64,000 bases of DNA from JBBQFC01 sp038321615 (GCA_038321615.1 JBBQFC010000010.1:8306-72305), one strand, 5' to 3'; positions 9,155 through 17,836 are shown, counted from the first letter of the stretch. Notes: generated by a model from the letters alone, not told the origin. Numbers and translations are program-made.

Positions 9155-9850
9155 CTAAGGCTTTATGGCTCTAATCATCTCGCGCTTACCAACTGCCCCC
9201 TGCAATTTTTCCACTTTGAAACCCGCGGCTTCCATTGCCCGGCGCCCTGTACCATTTGAAGCGTAGGTGACTAAAACACCCCCCGGCTTCAGTAGATTAA
9301 AACAAACAATAAAAGCCTTTTCCTCCCAAACTTCAGGCTGAGCCCGTAAGCCGAAAGCGTCGTAATAAAGAATATCAAAAGAGCCAAAATCATTGGCGTA
9401 TTCGAATAGATCGCCTTTAATTTTCAAGAGCTCAAAAGCATCATTGATCGTGGTATTAATATCCCAAGGAGCATCCACAACTGCTTGAAAGTTAATCGAC
9501 TGGCTTTCCAGCCCTGGCAATTGGGTGTAGTTTAATTTAGCCATTACCTCGGCCGGAACCGGATACAATTCAATACTGTGGTAGGCGATTTTCAGGGAAA
9601 GTTCTACTGCAGCGCGCATCGTTAAAAGCGCATTTAAACCCGTTCCGAAACCCATTTCAAACACACGCAGTTCATTTCTTTCAGGGTGGTGGCGCATGTA
9701 AAAGTCAACCCCCTCGTGTATGTACACGTGCATCGACTCTTCGAACGCACCGTGATTGGAATGATACGTTTCCTGGAGATCACTGCGGTAAAGTGAGTTG
9801 CTACCATCTGCAGTCTCCACCAGCTTAAAATCTATACCACCGTCATTCAT
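9155..9850 (-). CDS. mnmD: tRNA 5-methylaminomethyl-2-thiouridine methyltransferase MnmD-like
   Basis: This is a SAM-dependent methyltransferase of the MnmD (DUF752) family, which completes the mnm5s2U modification at the tRNA wobble position U34. In gamma-proteobacteria it is fused to the MnmC oxidase; here it is stand-alone, as in many Bacteroidota. Visible motifs are YHSNHGAFEESMHVYI, the SAM loop FEMGFGTGLNALL, YYDAFGLRAQPEVW, and C-terminal TGRRAMEAAGFKVEKLQGAVGKRE-type sequence. The ATG at 9850 (231 residues) is chosen because a -7 box TAGATTTG occupies 9869-9876, which rules out the longer TTG-initiated frame. It forms an operon with the nudix gene. Confidence 0.92.
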   Translation of the reverse strand: MNDGGIDFKLVETADGSNSLYRSDLQETYHSNHGAFEESMHVYIHEGVDFYMRHHPERNELRVFEMGFGTGLNALLTMRAAVELSLKIAYHSIELYPVPAEVMAKLNYTQLPGLESQSINFQAVVDAPWDINTTINDAFELLKIKGDLFEYANDFGSFDILYYDAFGLRAQPEVWEEKAFIVCFNLLKPGGVLVTYASNGTGRRAMEAAGFKVEKLQGAVGKREMIRAIKP

Positions 9851-9868
9851 AGCAACCGAATAATCCTG

Positions 9869-9876
9869 CAAATCTA
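9869..9876 (-). promoter_or_regulatory. -7 promoter box TAGATTTG for mnmD-nudix
   Basis: An exact TAnnTTTG match on the minus strand lies 18 nt before the mnmD ATG. It overlaps an upstream TTG that would otherwise extend the frame, so it decides the start. Confidence 0.6.
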
Positions 9877-9959
9877 AACGCTTTCGATTTTATTAAAGTT
9901 GAAATTTCGCATTGTCAGAAAACGGCGGTACATCTGGAATAGCGCTCGATAGCATTGAA

Positions 9960-12023
9960 TTACTCCACAATTTTAAACTCCGTTCGGCGATTTTCTTGTC
10001 GTCCTTCGGGGGTATCGTTCGTAGCTATTGGCACCGACTTACCATACCCTTTGTACGTCAATCGACTTTGATCAATTCCGGCGCCCACTAAGTGATCGAC
10101 CACTGCCTTGGCGCGATCGTCGGAGAGTTTAATATTGTAGGCATCTCCACCCACATTATCGGTATGTCCGGAAATCTCCACTTTGATAGTTGGATTTTCA
10201 ACCAGTAAATCCTTCATTCGGTCGAGCTCGGATTTCGACTCCGACCGTATGGTAAATTGATTGTAATCGAAGAAGATATTGCGGAGCACGATACTCTTAC
10301 CCACCTTGATCTTTTTCAAGCGGATTTCTTTGTAGATATCCTGAAACAAAGCGGTATCGGGTAAATCGAAATTCAGGGAATTGAAAAGATATCCATCGGC
10401 ATTGAAATTGAGACCGTAATTGCGGCCAGCGGGGAGCGAAACGAGGTAAGAACCATTGGCTGGGTTCGACTTAAACGTAGCCAGAATTTCAGCGGTGCGG
10501 TTATCAATCAAGTCGATATTTGCCGTAACGGGGGCTCCTGTTTCATCGTCGAGTACCAAGCCTTTTAAAAGAACCATTCTACTGGTGCGAATCTTTACTT
10601 CCGGTTGCACCGCCAATTCTACATTGCGGTTGGGTAAGCCGGCTATGAGCTGGTCTTCCACGTTGAGCACGGGTATTTTTGCCGGACCGAGAAAGGTAAT
10701 GCGGTAAATGTCCTTATCGCCAAATCCATCGGGACGAATGGAAGAATAATAAGCGGTGCGCCCATCGGCTGCTACCACAAAGAATACATCGTCGTCGGGG
10801 GTATTTATCGGGTAACCAATATTCTTTGGCTTAGCCCACTTTCCGTCTACCTTCTCGGAATAGAAAATATCGTTGCCGCCTATCGTATTATGACCTTTGG
10901 AAGAATAATAGAGCGTTTTCCCATCGGGGTGAATAAACACACCATCTTCGTCATAGGGCGAATTTACGGTTGGCCCGAGATTGGTGGCGATCCCCCACTC
11001 TTCCTTGCGGGTATCCCAACGAGATACGTAGATGTCTTTCCCCCCAAAACCACCGGGCCGCTCGCTGATAAAATAGAGCTCAAGCCCATCGTAGCTTAGC
11101 GCCACCGCCGATTCATGCTCATTACTATTAATATTTTTTCCGAGATCTTTGGGCTTGGTCCAACCTTCGGGTCCGCGCCGCGACACAAATACGTCGCCCC
11201 CTCCTCTCGAAGTGCCTCGAAACACGAAAAGCACGTTGCCATCGGGCGCAAGGCCGCTACTGGCATCATGGCCGCTGGTATTGACCACTTCGCCCATATT
11301 GCGAAGGGGGCTCCAGGTACCACCCACATTCTCGCTGATGTACAAATCTTCGTAAGGTAGATTATCATACGAATCTTTAAGTCCGCCAACCGAATTTTCT
11401 CTTCGCGCCGTGATGATCAATACCCGCTCGTCGGTTGAGATTAACGGAGCATATTCAGGTGATATTGAATTAATCGCCGACCCGAGATTATCGATCCATA
11501 CACGCTCTTTCTCTTTGCTGAGTTCCATGCCATTTTTGGCTTCGTCAATAAAGCGTTTTACCCGATTTATTTCATCTTCAGGGGCCCTTGCCGTGCGAAG
11601 AACGACCAATTGTGCTTCGTAGAACTTAACTGCTTCCGCCCAATGCTCGTTGAGGTGGTGGCCGCGCCCCAGCAAGAAGTTGATATTGTCGGGATTCACA
11701 TTTGGATGGAGAGCTTGCGCCTTTTCGAAATGTTTGAGGCAGCGATTTTTGATCGCAGAATGGAGATAGCAAACCCCCAGCCTGAAGTTAAGCTCCGCAT
11801 TATTTGGATTAAAAGCCTGCGCCGCCTCATACGCGGGGATGGCCAAATTGTAATAAGCATCGTTGCCCGCGTCGAAAATTTTGTCACCATCTTTCAGGTT
11901 ACTCTTGGCTAATTTGAGTCCTTCCTTGTCTTGCTCGAAGTAAGCCTTATCGAATGGAGTGTCCGATTGGCTTGATGCACATAGACTTATACAGATTGCG
12001 GCCGCAGCGAGTAGGGTTCTCAT
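9960..12023 (-). CDS. PorE-like OmpA-family protein (TPR, PD40 propeller, CRD, OmpA)
   Basis: This is a 687-residue periplasmic or outer-membrane-associated protein. It has a signal peptide (MRTLLAAAAICISLCASSQ), then TPR-like repeats (about 45-150), PD40/WD40-like propeller repeats (about 190-430; ADGRTAYYSSIRPDGFGDKD, PDGKTLYYSSKG) and a carboxypeptidase-regulatory-like domain (about 470-545; LKGLVLDDETGAPVTANIDL). It ends in an OmpA peptidoglycan-binding domain (from about 581; ISGHTDNVGGDAYN). This order matches PorE, a T9SS-associated protein, but Bacteroidota carry many paralogs of this architecture, so a T9SS role is inference. The ATG at 12023 lies 1 nt after the stop of the TPR gene, indicating one operon; an 8-residue longer frame would overlap that gene. 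Confidence 0.88.
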   Translation of the reverse strand: MRTLLAAAAICISLCASSQSDTPFDKAYFEQDKEGLKLAKSNLKDGDKIFDAGNDAYYNLAIPAYEAAQAFNPNNAELNFRLGVCYLHSAIKNRCLKHFEKAQALHPNVNPDNINFLLGRGHHLNEHWAEAVKFYEAQLVVLRTARAPEDEINRVKRFIDEAKNGMELSKEKERVWIDNLGSAINSISPEYAPLISTDERVLIITARRENSVGGLKDSYDNLPYEDLYISENVGGTWSPLRNMGEVVNTSGHDASSGLAPDGNVLFVFRGTSRGGGDVFVSRRGPEGWTKPKDLGKNINSNEHESAVALSYDGLELYFISERPGGFGGKDIYVSRWDTRKEEWGIATNLGPTVNSPYDEDGVFIHPDGKTLYYSSKGHNTIGGNDIFYSEKVDGKWAKPKNIGYPINTPDDDVFFVVAADGRTAYYSSIRPDGFGDKDIYRITFLGPAKIPVLNVEDQLIAGLPNRNVELAVQPEVKIRTSRMVLLKGLVLDDETGAPVTANIDLIDNRTAEILATFKSNPANGSYLVSLPAGRNYGLNFNADGYLFNSLNFDLPDTALFQDIYKEIRLKKIKVGKSIVLRNIFFDYNQFTIRSESKSELDRMKDLLVENPTIKVEISGHTDNVGGDAYNIKLSDDRAKAVVDHLVGAGIDQSRLTYKGYGKSVPIATNDTPEGRQENRRTEFKIVE

Positions 12024-12024
12024 A

Positions 12025-13116
12025 TTACTTGTATTGGCAGGTTCCACTGCGGTAGATATCGGCGTTTTTTATTTGCATGGCCTGCGCTTTTTCCCAGTCG
12101 GAGCAGGCTCCCGGTATGTCGCGAATCATTTCGCGGGCTATGCCTCTGTTCAAATACGCATAACCATAATCGGCTTTGGCTTCTATGGCTTTTGTGGCGC
12201 TGCTCACCGCGTCGGCGTAGCGTTCCTGACGGATGTACACACCGGCCAGATTGTTATGGGCGTAAGCATATGCAGCATCTAAGGCTAAAACGGCTTTAAA
12301 GTCGGCTTCCGCTTTCTCGTATTGTTCGAGTAAAAAATAGGTATATCCCCGATTGTTCAGAGCGATCAAATCTTTTGGAGCCATTCGAATGGCTTGATTA
12401 TACTCCGAAAGCGCTTCTTCGAGCTTGTCCATTTTTCGATAAGTGCTACCGAGATTCACATAAGCCTGTACCATTTTCGGATCGAGCTGTATGGCTCTGT
12501 TGTAATCTTCGGCTGCCCGGCTAAGTTTTTCCTGCATTTTGAGGCAGCTTCCGCGGTCGTGATATGCCCGTGAATTATTCGGATTCTGTCGGATTACAGC
12601 GGTAAGTTCCAATTCGGCTTCTGCAATTTTGCCATCACTCAGATACATGTTTGCCCGCTGCGCATGCGACTCTTCGAGAAACACGCCGCTGTCAATTGCT
12701 TTTCCGTAAGCCGCTATGGCTTGTTCTGCTCTTCCCCAACCTTGGTAGGCTTTCGCAAGGTAGAAATGGGCTTGCCGAGCCGTATCGCTTGCCGCGAGAT
12801 AGGCTTCCAGATCGCCAATAGCTTCGGGGTATTGTTTCAACTGTAGGTAGGCTGCGGCTCGGTTATAGCGTGCTTTTTGAAACTGGGGAGCCTGCATCAA
12901 TGCTTCCGAAAAATGGACGATCGATTCTTGCAATTGGGCTGTGCGATACGCTTCTAAGCCGGCATTATAGGCTTGCAATACTTCCACGCTGAGCCCGCCT
13001 TCCTGTAAGTCGGCCGAAAGGGTATCTGCAGCTATTTGAATCACTTCCGATTCGCCTTGGGCATTGGCGGAAGCCCAAAGCATGATAAATAAACTAGTGC
13101 AAGAAAAGACGCGCAT
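12025..13116 (-). CDS. Secreted tetratricopeptide repeat protein
   Basis: A 363-residue exported TPR protein with a signal peptide (MRVFSCTSLFIMLWASANAQ) and about eight to nine tandem TPR units from residue 45 to 350 (PQFQKARYNRAAAYLQLKQY, PNNSRAYHDRGSCLKMQEKL, PKMVQAYVNLGSTYRKMDKL and others). Such solenoids mediate protein-protein contacts. It is the first gene of an operon with the PorE-like protein 1 nt downstream, so a shared envelope complex is likely. A -7-like box TACCTTTC lies 14 nt upstream of the ATG. Confidence 0.88.
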   Translation of the reverse strand: MRVFSCTSLFIMLWASANAQGESEVIQIAADTLSADLQEGGLSVEVLQAYNAGLEAYRTAQLQESIVHFSEALMQAPQFQKARYNRAAAYLQLKQYPEAIGDLEAYLAASDTARQAHFYLAKAYQGWGRAEQAIAAYGKAIDSGVFLEESHAQRANMYLSDGKIAEAELELTAVIRQNPNNSRAYHDRGSCLKMQEKLSRAAEDYNRAIQLDPKMVQAYVNLGSTYRKMDKLEEALSEYNQAIRMAPKDLIALNNRGYTYFLLEQYEKAEADFKAVLALDAAYAYAHNNLAGVYIRQERYADAVSSATKAIEAKADYGYAYLNRGIAREMIRDIPGACSDWEKAQAMQIKNADIYRSGTCQYK

Positions 13117-13130
13117 ACTTTTAATTTATG

Positions 13131-13138
13131 GAAAGGTA
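13131..13138 (-). promoter_or_regulatory. -7-like box TACCTTTC for the TPR/PorE-like operon
   Basis: One mismatch (final base) to TAnnTTTG, 14 nt before the ATG of the TPR gene. It is divergent from the M42 peptidase promoter at 13205-13212. Confidence 0.4.
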
Positions 13139-13204
13139 CGGTGCTCCGCTTGCCTTAAAACACAATTGGAGCGACAGTTTTAAAGCCTTGTACGTGGAAA
13201 AATC

Positions 13205-13212
13205 TAATTTTG
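13205..13212 (+). promoter_or_regulatory. -7 promoter box TAATTTTG for the M42 peptidase
   Basis: Exact TAnnTTTG match, 15 nt before the ATG at 13228. It contains the TTG that starts a longer in-frame reading, so the ATG is preferred. Confidence 0.55.
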
Positions 13213-13227
13213 CCCAAAATCTTTTCA

Positions 13228-14319
13228 ATGGCCGACAGCATTCTGACCCCAACTTCCTTAAAATTTCTCGAAACCTACCTCAACAACGCTTCACCTACGG
13301 GGTTCGAATCAGCCGGACAGCAGCTTTGGCTCGATTATTTAAAACCTTATATCGACAGTTACCAGGTAGATACTTACGGATCGGTAGCGGCCGTAATTAA
13401 CCCAGGGAAAAAGTACAAAGTGGTGATCGAAGCCCACGCCGACGAGATAGCCTGGTTTGTGCATTATATCACCGATAAAGGCTTTATCTACCTCCGCCGA
13501 AATGGAGGTAGCGACCACATGATAGCTCCGAGCAAGCGGGTAATAATCCACACCGATAAAGGGCCGGTAAGAGCCGTATTTGGCTGGCCGGCAATACACA
13601 CCCGCAATGTGGCCGCTGGAAAAGACGATGCCCCGACCATGAAGAACATTTTTCTCGATTGCGGTTGTGCCAATAAAGAAGAAGTAGAAAAACTCGGAGT
13701 CCACGTAGGCTGCGTAATTACGTTCGAAGATGAGTTCATGACCCTCAATGAGAACTTTTTTGTAGGTCGCGCGCTCGACAATCGCATGGGCGGATTTATG
13801 ATCGCCGAAGTAGCCCGATTACTTAAAAAGAACAAGAAAAAATTACCCTACACGCTCTACGTGGTCAATAGCGTTCAGGAAGAAATTGGGCTCCGGGGAG
13901 CAGAAATGATGAGCCGCACCCTTGAAGCCGACGTGGCCATTGTAACCGACGTATGCCACGACACGCAAACCCCGATGATCGATAAAATAGAGCAAGGCGA
14001 TCTACACAGCGGCAAAGGGCCAGTGCTTACGTATGGGCCTGCTGTTCAAAACAACCTTCTTAAACTCTTGATCGAAGCGGCTGAAGGCAAAAAGATACCC
14101 TTTCAACGTGCCGCCGCTAGCCGTAGTACAGGCACCGATACCGATGCCTTTGCTTACAGCGGAAAAGGAACTGCTTCAGCGCTGATTTCTTTACCCTTGC
14201 GCTACATGCACACTACGGTCGAGATGGTACACCGAAAGGATGTGGAAAGTGTGATAGAACTGATTTACGAGAGCCTTTTAAAAATCAAATCCGGGCAAGA
14301 TTTCCGCTATCTGAAATAG
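13228..14319 (+). CDS. M42 family metallopeptidase (glutamyl aminopeptidase/endoglucanase-like)
   Basis: A 363-residue cytoplasmic dinuclear-metal aminopeptidase of family M42 (FrvX/PepA-like). The metal-ligand motifs are seen in order: EAHADEIAW (His), GRALDNRMGG (Asp), VQEEIGLRGA (catalytic Glu and ligand Glu), TDVCHDTQTP (Asp) and LRYMHTTVEMVH (His). The start ATG is chosen because the -7 box covers the upstream TTG. It stands alone, divergent from the TPR operon. Substrate preference is not visible. Confidence 0.93.
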   Translation: MADSILTPTSLKFLETYLNNASPTGFESAGQQLWLDYLKPYIDSYQVDTYGSVAAVINPGKKYKVVIEAHADEIAWFVHYITDKGFIYLRRNGGSDHMIAPSKRVIIHTDKGPVRAVFGWPAIHTRNVAAGKDDAPTMKNIFLDCGCANKEEVEKLGVHVGCVITFEDEFMTLNENFFVGRALDNRMGGFMIAEVARLLKKNKKKLPYTLYVVNSVQEEIGLRGAEMMSRTLEADVAIVTDVCHDTQTPMIDKIEQGDLHSGKGPVLTYGPAVQNNLLKLLIEAAEGKKIPFQRAAASRSTGTDTDAFAYSGKGTASALISLPLRYMHTTVEMVHRKDVESVIELIYESLLKIKSGQDFRYLK

Positions 14320-14328
14320 ACGCGGAAA

Positions 14329-14958
14329 TTATTTTGACTTAGGAGCCGCTGCTTTTGCAGCTGCCATTTCGGTACTGTACTCCTCGTTGAGCCCTTTGAG
14401 TACTTCGTTGGTAATATCCATTTGGGTATTCATGAAAAGTATTTGGCCTCCTTTCTGGTAATTCAAGATCATGTCGTACAAGCCATCGGCATTGTAGCGC
14501 GTCAAGAAAGAATCGACTCTACCTATGTAATCGCCTTGCAGCTCCGACTCCCGTTGGCGAAAGTCGGTCGCCAGTTTTTCTTGAAACTGTTGCATCTCAA
14601 TATCGAGACCTTGAAGCTCGAGCTGCGCTTCCTGCATTTGGGTTTGGGTCATGGTCTGCGCCTTTTGCTGCAACTCCATGGCCCGGGCTTCCGCTCTTTG
14701 AAGTTTGGCGCGCAAGCGGCCTTGCATGTTTTTTTCTTCGGCTTCCAATTCCTTCTTGGCATCGATCAGAAATTGATATGACTCGTTAATGGAATCGCCG
14801 TAAATAAAGGCAATCCGAACTCCAGAAGTAGGAGTTTTTACTGCGAGCGTATCCGACTTGTTTGGCGGTTCATTTACAGTGTCGCTTTTTGGCGAACAGG
14901 CTTGGAACGCGGAGAAAATAAAGATAGCGAGTGCTAATTTTAAAATGTATTGAAACAT
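14329..14958 (-). CDS. OmpH/Skp-like periplasmic chaperone, predicted lipoprotein
   Basis: A 209-residue Skp/OmpH-family protein. It carries a lipoprotein signal with Cys in SAFQACSPKS (about residue 21), then the conserved RIAFIYGDSINESYQFL opening. A long Gln/Glu-rich coiled coil (about 65-150) and a C-terminal YDMILNYQKGGQILFMN segment follow. Skp proteins carry outer-membrane proteins through the periplasm; lipid-anchored versions are common in Bacteroidota. The ATG at 14958 starts 4 nt after the stop of the small gene upstream, so the two form an operon. A longer frame from 15000 overlaps that gene and lacks a good signal peptide. Confidence 0.85.
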   Translation of the reverse strand: MFQYILKLALAIFIFSAFQACSPKSDTVNEPPNKSDTLAVKTPTSGVRIAFIYGDSINESYQFLIDAKKELEAEEKNMQGRLRAKLQRAEARAMELQQKAQTMTQTQMQEAQLELQGLDIEMQQFQEKLATDFRQRESELQGDYIGRVDSFLTRYNADGLYDMILNYQKGGQILFMNTQMDITNEVLKGLNEEYSTEMAAAKAAAPKSK

Positions 14959-14962
14959 AGAA

Positions 14963-15214
14963 TTAGGGCTTTTGGTGTCGGTTTTTCCAGGCATCGGCAA
15001 AGTCGTTACTCATCGCACCGAAGCGTTCGAGCACACCGAGTAAGAAGGGGGTGGACAGCATTCCTTCCACTTCGTTTAGTCCCGCCACCTGATGTTCGTC
15101 CACCTTGTAAGTTTGCTCCAGGTGGGCGTCTTCGATCTTAATGATATACTTGCTATTCCACGAAAAAACCGTGATTTTAAAACGTGGATGGGGAATCTCT
15201 TTGACTATGCGCAT
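14963..15214 (-). CDS. Small conserved hypothetical protein upstream of OmpH-like gene
   Basis: An 83-residue soluble basic/acidic protein without a recognised domain (KITVFSWNSKYIIKIEDAHL, QVAGLNEVEGMLSTPFLLGV). It is the first gene of an operon with the OmpH-like lipoprotein, 4 nt away. A perfect -7 box TATCTTTG lies 16 nt before its ATG, which supports both its expression and its start. Function unknown. Confidence 0.7.
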   Translation of the reverse strand: MRIVKEIPHPRFKITVFSWNSKYIIKIEDAHLEQTYKVDEHQVAGLNEVEGMLSTPFLLGVLERFGAMSNDFADAWKNRHQKP

Positions 15215-15230
15215 GCCTGAAATAAGCCCC

Positions 15231-15238
15231 CAAAGATA
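15231..15238 (-). promoter_or_regulatory. -7 promoter box TATCTTTG for the 83-aa/OmpH-like operon
   Basis: Exact TAnnTTTG match 16 nt upstream of the ATG at 15214. It falls inside an 80-codon TTG-initiated open frame (15205-15447), which argues that this frame is not a gene. Confidence 0.55.
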
Positions 15239-15440
15239 AGTGAATAAACGTCTTGAATTGCGGGTTTTGTGCTTTCCCGCTCCACATGGGCATTCGCCGA
15301 TTGAGGCAACGGGTCTTCATTACCGATCATGCCAATGGTATGCGTTCCTGAGGATATCAACCCTTCGGAGATTCTATTGCCAGGAGATTTTATTTCGGAT
15401 TGTCTAAAAATTACTTTTCCCGGAATCTCCCATGCTGAGT

Positions 15441-15473
15441 AAAACAAAAACCGCAGGGTAGATACCGCTGCGG
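15441..15473 (-). terminator. Rho-independent terminator downstream of the SiaC-like gene
   Basis: On the minus strand a hairpin CCGCAG...CTGCGG with an inner GG/CC pair (15451-15473) is followed by TTTTTGTTTT (15450-15441). It lies 40 nt after the stop of the DUF1987 gene. The remaining 200 nt to the next promoter (15239-15440) show no supported feature. Confidence 0.8.
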
Positions 15474-15512
15474 AGCATAATTGATCGCAATTTTATCAGA
15501 ATAAATCATTTC

Positions 15513-15926
15513 TCACCCGGCCCTCTTCATCTCCATCTGCGCAAAAGCCCGGCATTCGCAATAGCGGAAAGGAATCGAGCCAATGATGTCGGCGTAATCG
15601 CGACCGATAAGGTACATGTCGCGATCGTGGCGCTCATAATTCCAGATTATATCGACCGATGCACCCTTGGTTTGAAGGTCTTTTAAACCATACATTAGAA
15701 ATAAAATACGCTTGTAGCTGGCAATATTGAGCAACTCCATTGAAAATTCGAAGGATAGTTCGTCGATTGCTACATGCGACACCTTTTCGATCCAGCGAAG
15801 AAGTGGAGCATAGAATTGTCCTGCACCCGGATCCGTTGATTTACCGCTGATGTGAAAAACTCCTTTTTGCAGATCGAAATGAACAAGGGGCAGTGAAGCG
15901 GTGGCTTCTATGTAAAGTGGTTTCAT
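15513..15926 (-). CDS. SiaC-like DUF1987 protein lacking the phospho-threonine
   Basis: A 137-residue protein of the SiaC/DUF1987 family. In Pseudomonas aeruginosa, SiaC is phosphorylated on Thr68 by SiaB, and only the unphosphorylated form activates the diguanylate cyclase SiaD. The family fold is clear: YIEATASLPLVHFDLQ, FHISGKSTDPGAGQFYAPLL, IIWNYERHDRDMYLIGRDYA. The motif that normally reads YFNTSSSK is here LLNIASYK, with Ile at position 68. The other copy at 34795-35178 aligns residue for residue and has Thr68. The gene stands alone with its own terminator. A constitutive, phosphorylation-blind or diverged partner is possible; this is inference. Confidence 0.82.
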   Translation of the reverse strand: MKPLYIEATASLPLVHFDLQKGVFHISGKSTDPGAGQFYAPLLRWIEKVSHVAIDELSFEFSMELLNIASYKRILFLMYGLKDLQTKGASVDIIWNYERHDRDMYLIGRDYADIIGSIPFRYCECRAFAQMEMKRAG

Positions 15927-16031
15927 AGCGGGGAATTACTATGCCCTTTTACCCCGCCGCTGTGCTAAATGTTCTCACTAATCGACCAACTGCCGAAGAA
16001 TTGCGACGAACGTGCGTTTTAAAAAATACGG

Positions 16032-16763
16032 CTACAGGCTGAGTAAATCTTTGAACCGGGCGGCTTGGCGGCGGGAAACTTCCAGGAGTTGACCCGTTCG
16101 AAGTTTCACTTGGAGCCCACCGTTAAACCAAGGCTCTATGTGGTCGATCTCTTTAAGATTCACGATATGCTTCCGGCTGATGCGGAAGAAACTCCGCTCA
16201 TCGAGGCGCTCTTCCAGGTTATTTAAGCTCTTTAAAATAAGTGGCTTATTTCCTTCAAAATACACCCGAACGTAATTGCCCTCCGATTCGAAATACCGAA
16301 TGTCGCGCAAGCTCACAAACCAACAACGTTCCCCATCTTTCAGAAAAATTTGGTCTTCGAGCGAAATCCGGTGATTGCTCACTTCCGCGGGCGAAGCGTG
16401 CTTCTCGCCTACCGATTCTTGCGATTTAATCTTCGTTATTGATTCCGCCAATCTGCTTGGATCGACCGGTTTGAGCAAATAATCGAGTGCGTTCACTTCA
16501 AAAGCTTTTAGCGCATATTCGTCAAAGGCCGTAACAAAAATCACTTTTGGCACCCAGTCGAGCACTTCGAGTAGATCGAAACCCGACTTCCCTGGCATTT
16601 GAATATCGAGAAATATCAACTCCGGACGCAATTGACTTATGGCATCGATGGCTTCTCCGGCATCGGCACATTCGCCTATTATTTCTATTTCGGGGTGGGC
16701 TTCGAGCAGGCTGCGCAGTTCGCGTCGCGCTAAGCGCTCATCGTCAATCAGGAGTGTTTTCAT
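16032..16763 (-). CDS. LytTR-family response regulator
   Basis: A 243-residue response regulator. The receiver domain spans 1-115 with acidic D7/D8, phospho-acceptor D53 (LIFLDIQMPG) and Lys98 (DYLLKPVD). The DNA-binding LytTR domain spans about 135-243 (YFESEGNYVRVYF, FFRISRKHIVNLKEIDHI). It overlaps the 3' end of the upstream histidine kinase gene by 20 nt, the usual arrangement for a LytS/LytR-type pair. Target genes are unknown. Confidence 0.94.
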   Translation of the reverse strand: MKTLLIDDERLARRELRSLLEAHPEIEIIGECADAGEAIDAISQLRPELIFLDIQMPGKSGFDLLEVLDWVPKVIFVTAFDEYALKAFEVNALDYLLKPVDPSRLAESITKIKSQESVGEKHASPAEVSNHRISLEDQIFLKDGERCWFVSLRDIRYFESEGNYVRVYFEGNKPLILKSLNNLEERLDERSFFRISRKHIVNLKEIDHIEPWFNGGLQVKLRTGQLLEVSRRQAARFKDLLSL

Positions 16764-17829
16764 CGTTAGTCTGGGTTAGAGGTTTAGTTGGGAACGTTAC
16801 GGCGCACACCACCGTGCGTTCCCCATTGTATATTTCGATTGCGGCTTCTGCGCCGTAGAGTAAATTCAACCGTCTCCGCGAGTTGGCAAGCCCGATTCCG
16901 AAACCTGCTTCTTGTCGCGCTCCGATGGGATTGTACAGTCCCGTGTTGCAGACTTCAATACGGATAAGCCCTGGTTCTCGCTCCATAGCAGCTATGGACA
17001 GCACGCCACCTTCGGGCAATTTACTGATGCCATGCTTCACCGCATTTTCGACCAAGGTCTGAATAAGCATAGGTGGAATTTGAAGTGTCAGCACCTCTTC
17101 GGGAATTTGAAACACGCATTCCAAGCGATCTTCGTATCGTATTTTTTCTAAATGCAGATAATCATATACCACACGCATTTCTTCCGCCAGCGTTACGAAC
17201 GAACGCTTCCCGCTACTCAAACTACTTCTAAGTATATTGCTCATCTGGGTAATGGCAGTCTTCGCTTGTTTCGGATTTTCATCGACCAGAGCTCGTATGC
17301 TATTTAAGGCATTAAACAGAAAATGCGGGTTGAGTTGCGATCGGAGATTTGCCAGCTCCACCTCATTCATTGCGGAGGTAAGTCGAAGATTTTTCACCTC
17401 TTCGCGCTCATAGTTTTTAAGATAGATCGAAGCAAAATAAAGAATGTTCCAAATGACAAAAACCGTGGTGAACGGCAGGAATAATTCGAGCAACAAATCA
17501 AATGGCGGGACTAAAATAGGGTTCAATCGATCGAAAAAAAGATCCGAAATAAGGGCAATAATTACCGACGATAATATGGCTGTAGCGGCGCTAAGCAATA
17601 GCACCCCTGGCAAAATCTTGAAGGGTCGTTGACGCAACATGCCCCAAGAGATAATAAAATGCCGCATGAGGTGCGAAAGCCCGATTCCTACTACAAAATT
17701 GACCATAAGGAATCCGATTATCCGCAGGTCGGCGCTTCCGAGTAGAATGTTTTGGAATAGGATGAGCAAGGCAAAAAGAAACCAGCCTATAATCTGAGTT
17801 AACCAATAAATCGCCTTTTCATCGCTCAT
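16744..17829 (-). CDS. LytS-type sensor histidine kinase (His_kinase family)
   Basis: A 361-residue inner-membrane sensor with four N-terminal hydrophobic segments (about 10-30, 38-58, 72-95, 113-137), a short coiled region, and the His_kinase motif LRSQLNPHFLFNALNSI with phospho-acceptor His169. A HATPase domain with a degenerate N box (LVENAVKHGI) and GIGLANSRRRL follows. It pairs with the overlapping LytTR regulator downstream. A TAnnTTCG box (TATCTTCG) sits 7 nt before the ATG. There is no extracytoplasmic sensor domain, so the signal is probably membrane-sensed. Confidence 0.93.
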   Translation of the reverse strand: MSDEKAIYWLTQIIGWFLFALLILFQNILLGSADLRIIGFLMVNFVVGIGLSHLMRHFIISWGMLRQRPFKILPGVLLLSAATAILSSVIIALISDLFFDRLNPILVPPFDLLLELFLPFTTVFVIWNILYFASIYLKNYEREEVKNLRLTSAMNEVELANLRSQLNPHFLFNALNSIRALVDENPKQAKTAITQMSNILRSSLSSGKRSFVTLAEEMRVVYDYLHLEKIRYEDRLECVFQIPEEVLTLQIPPMLIQTLVENAVKHGISKLPEGGVLSIAAMEREPGLIRIEVCNTGLYNPIGARQEAGFGIGLANSRRRLNLLYGAEAAIEIYNGERTVVCAVTFPTKPLTQTNDENTPD

Positions 17830-17836
17830 AGCGGAG

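Noticed and set aside
11096..11389. Overlapping frames on both strands within the PorE-like gene
   Set aside because: They are shadows of a strongly supported propeller-domain coding region.
13128..13400. 90-codon plus-strand frame in the gap and start of the M42 gene
   Set aside because: It is in another frame of the peptidase gene, covers two promoter boxes and has no protein-like pattern.
15205..15447. 80-codon open frame on the minus strand
   Set aside because: It starts at a TTG inside a terminator T-tract and runs through a perfect -7 box for the next gene; no family resemblance was seen.
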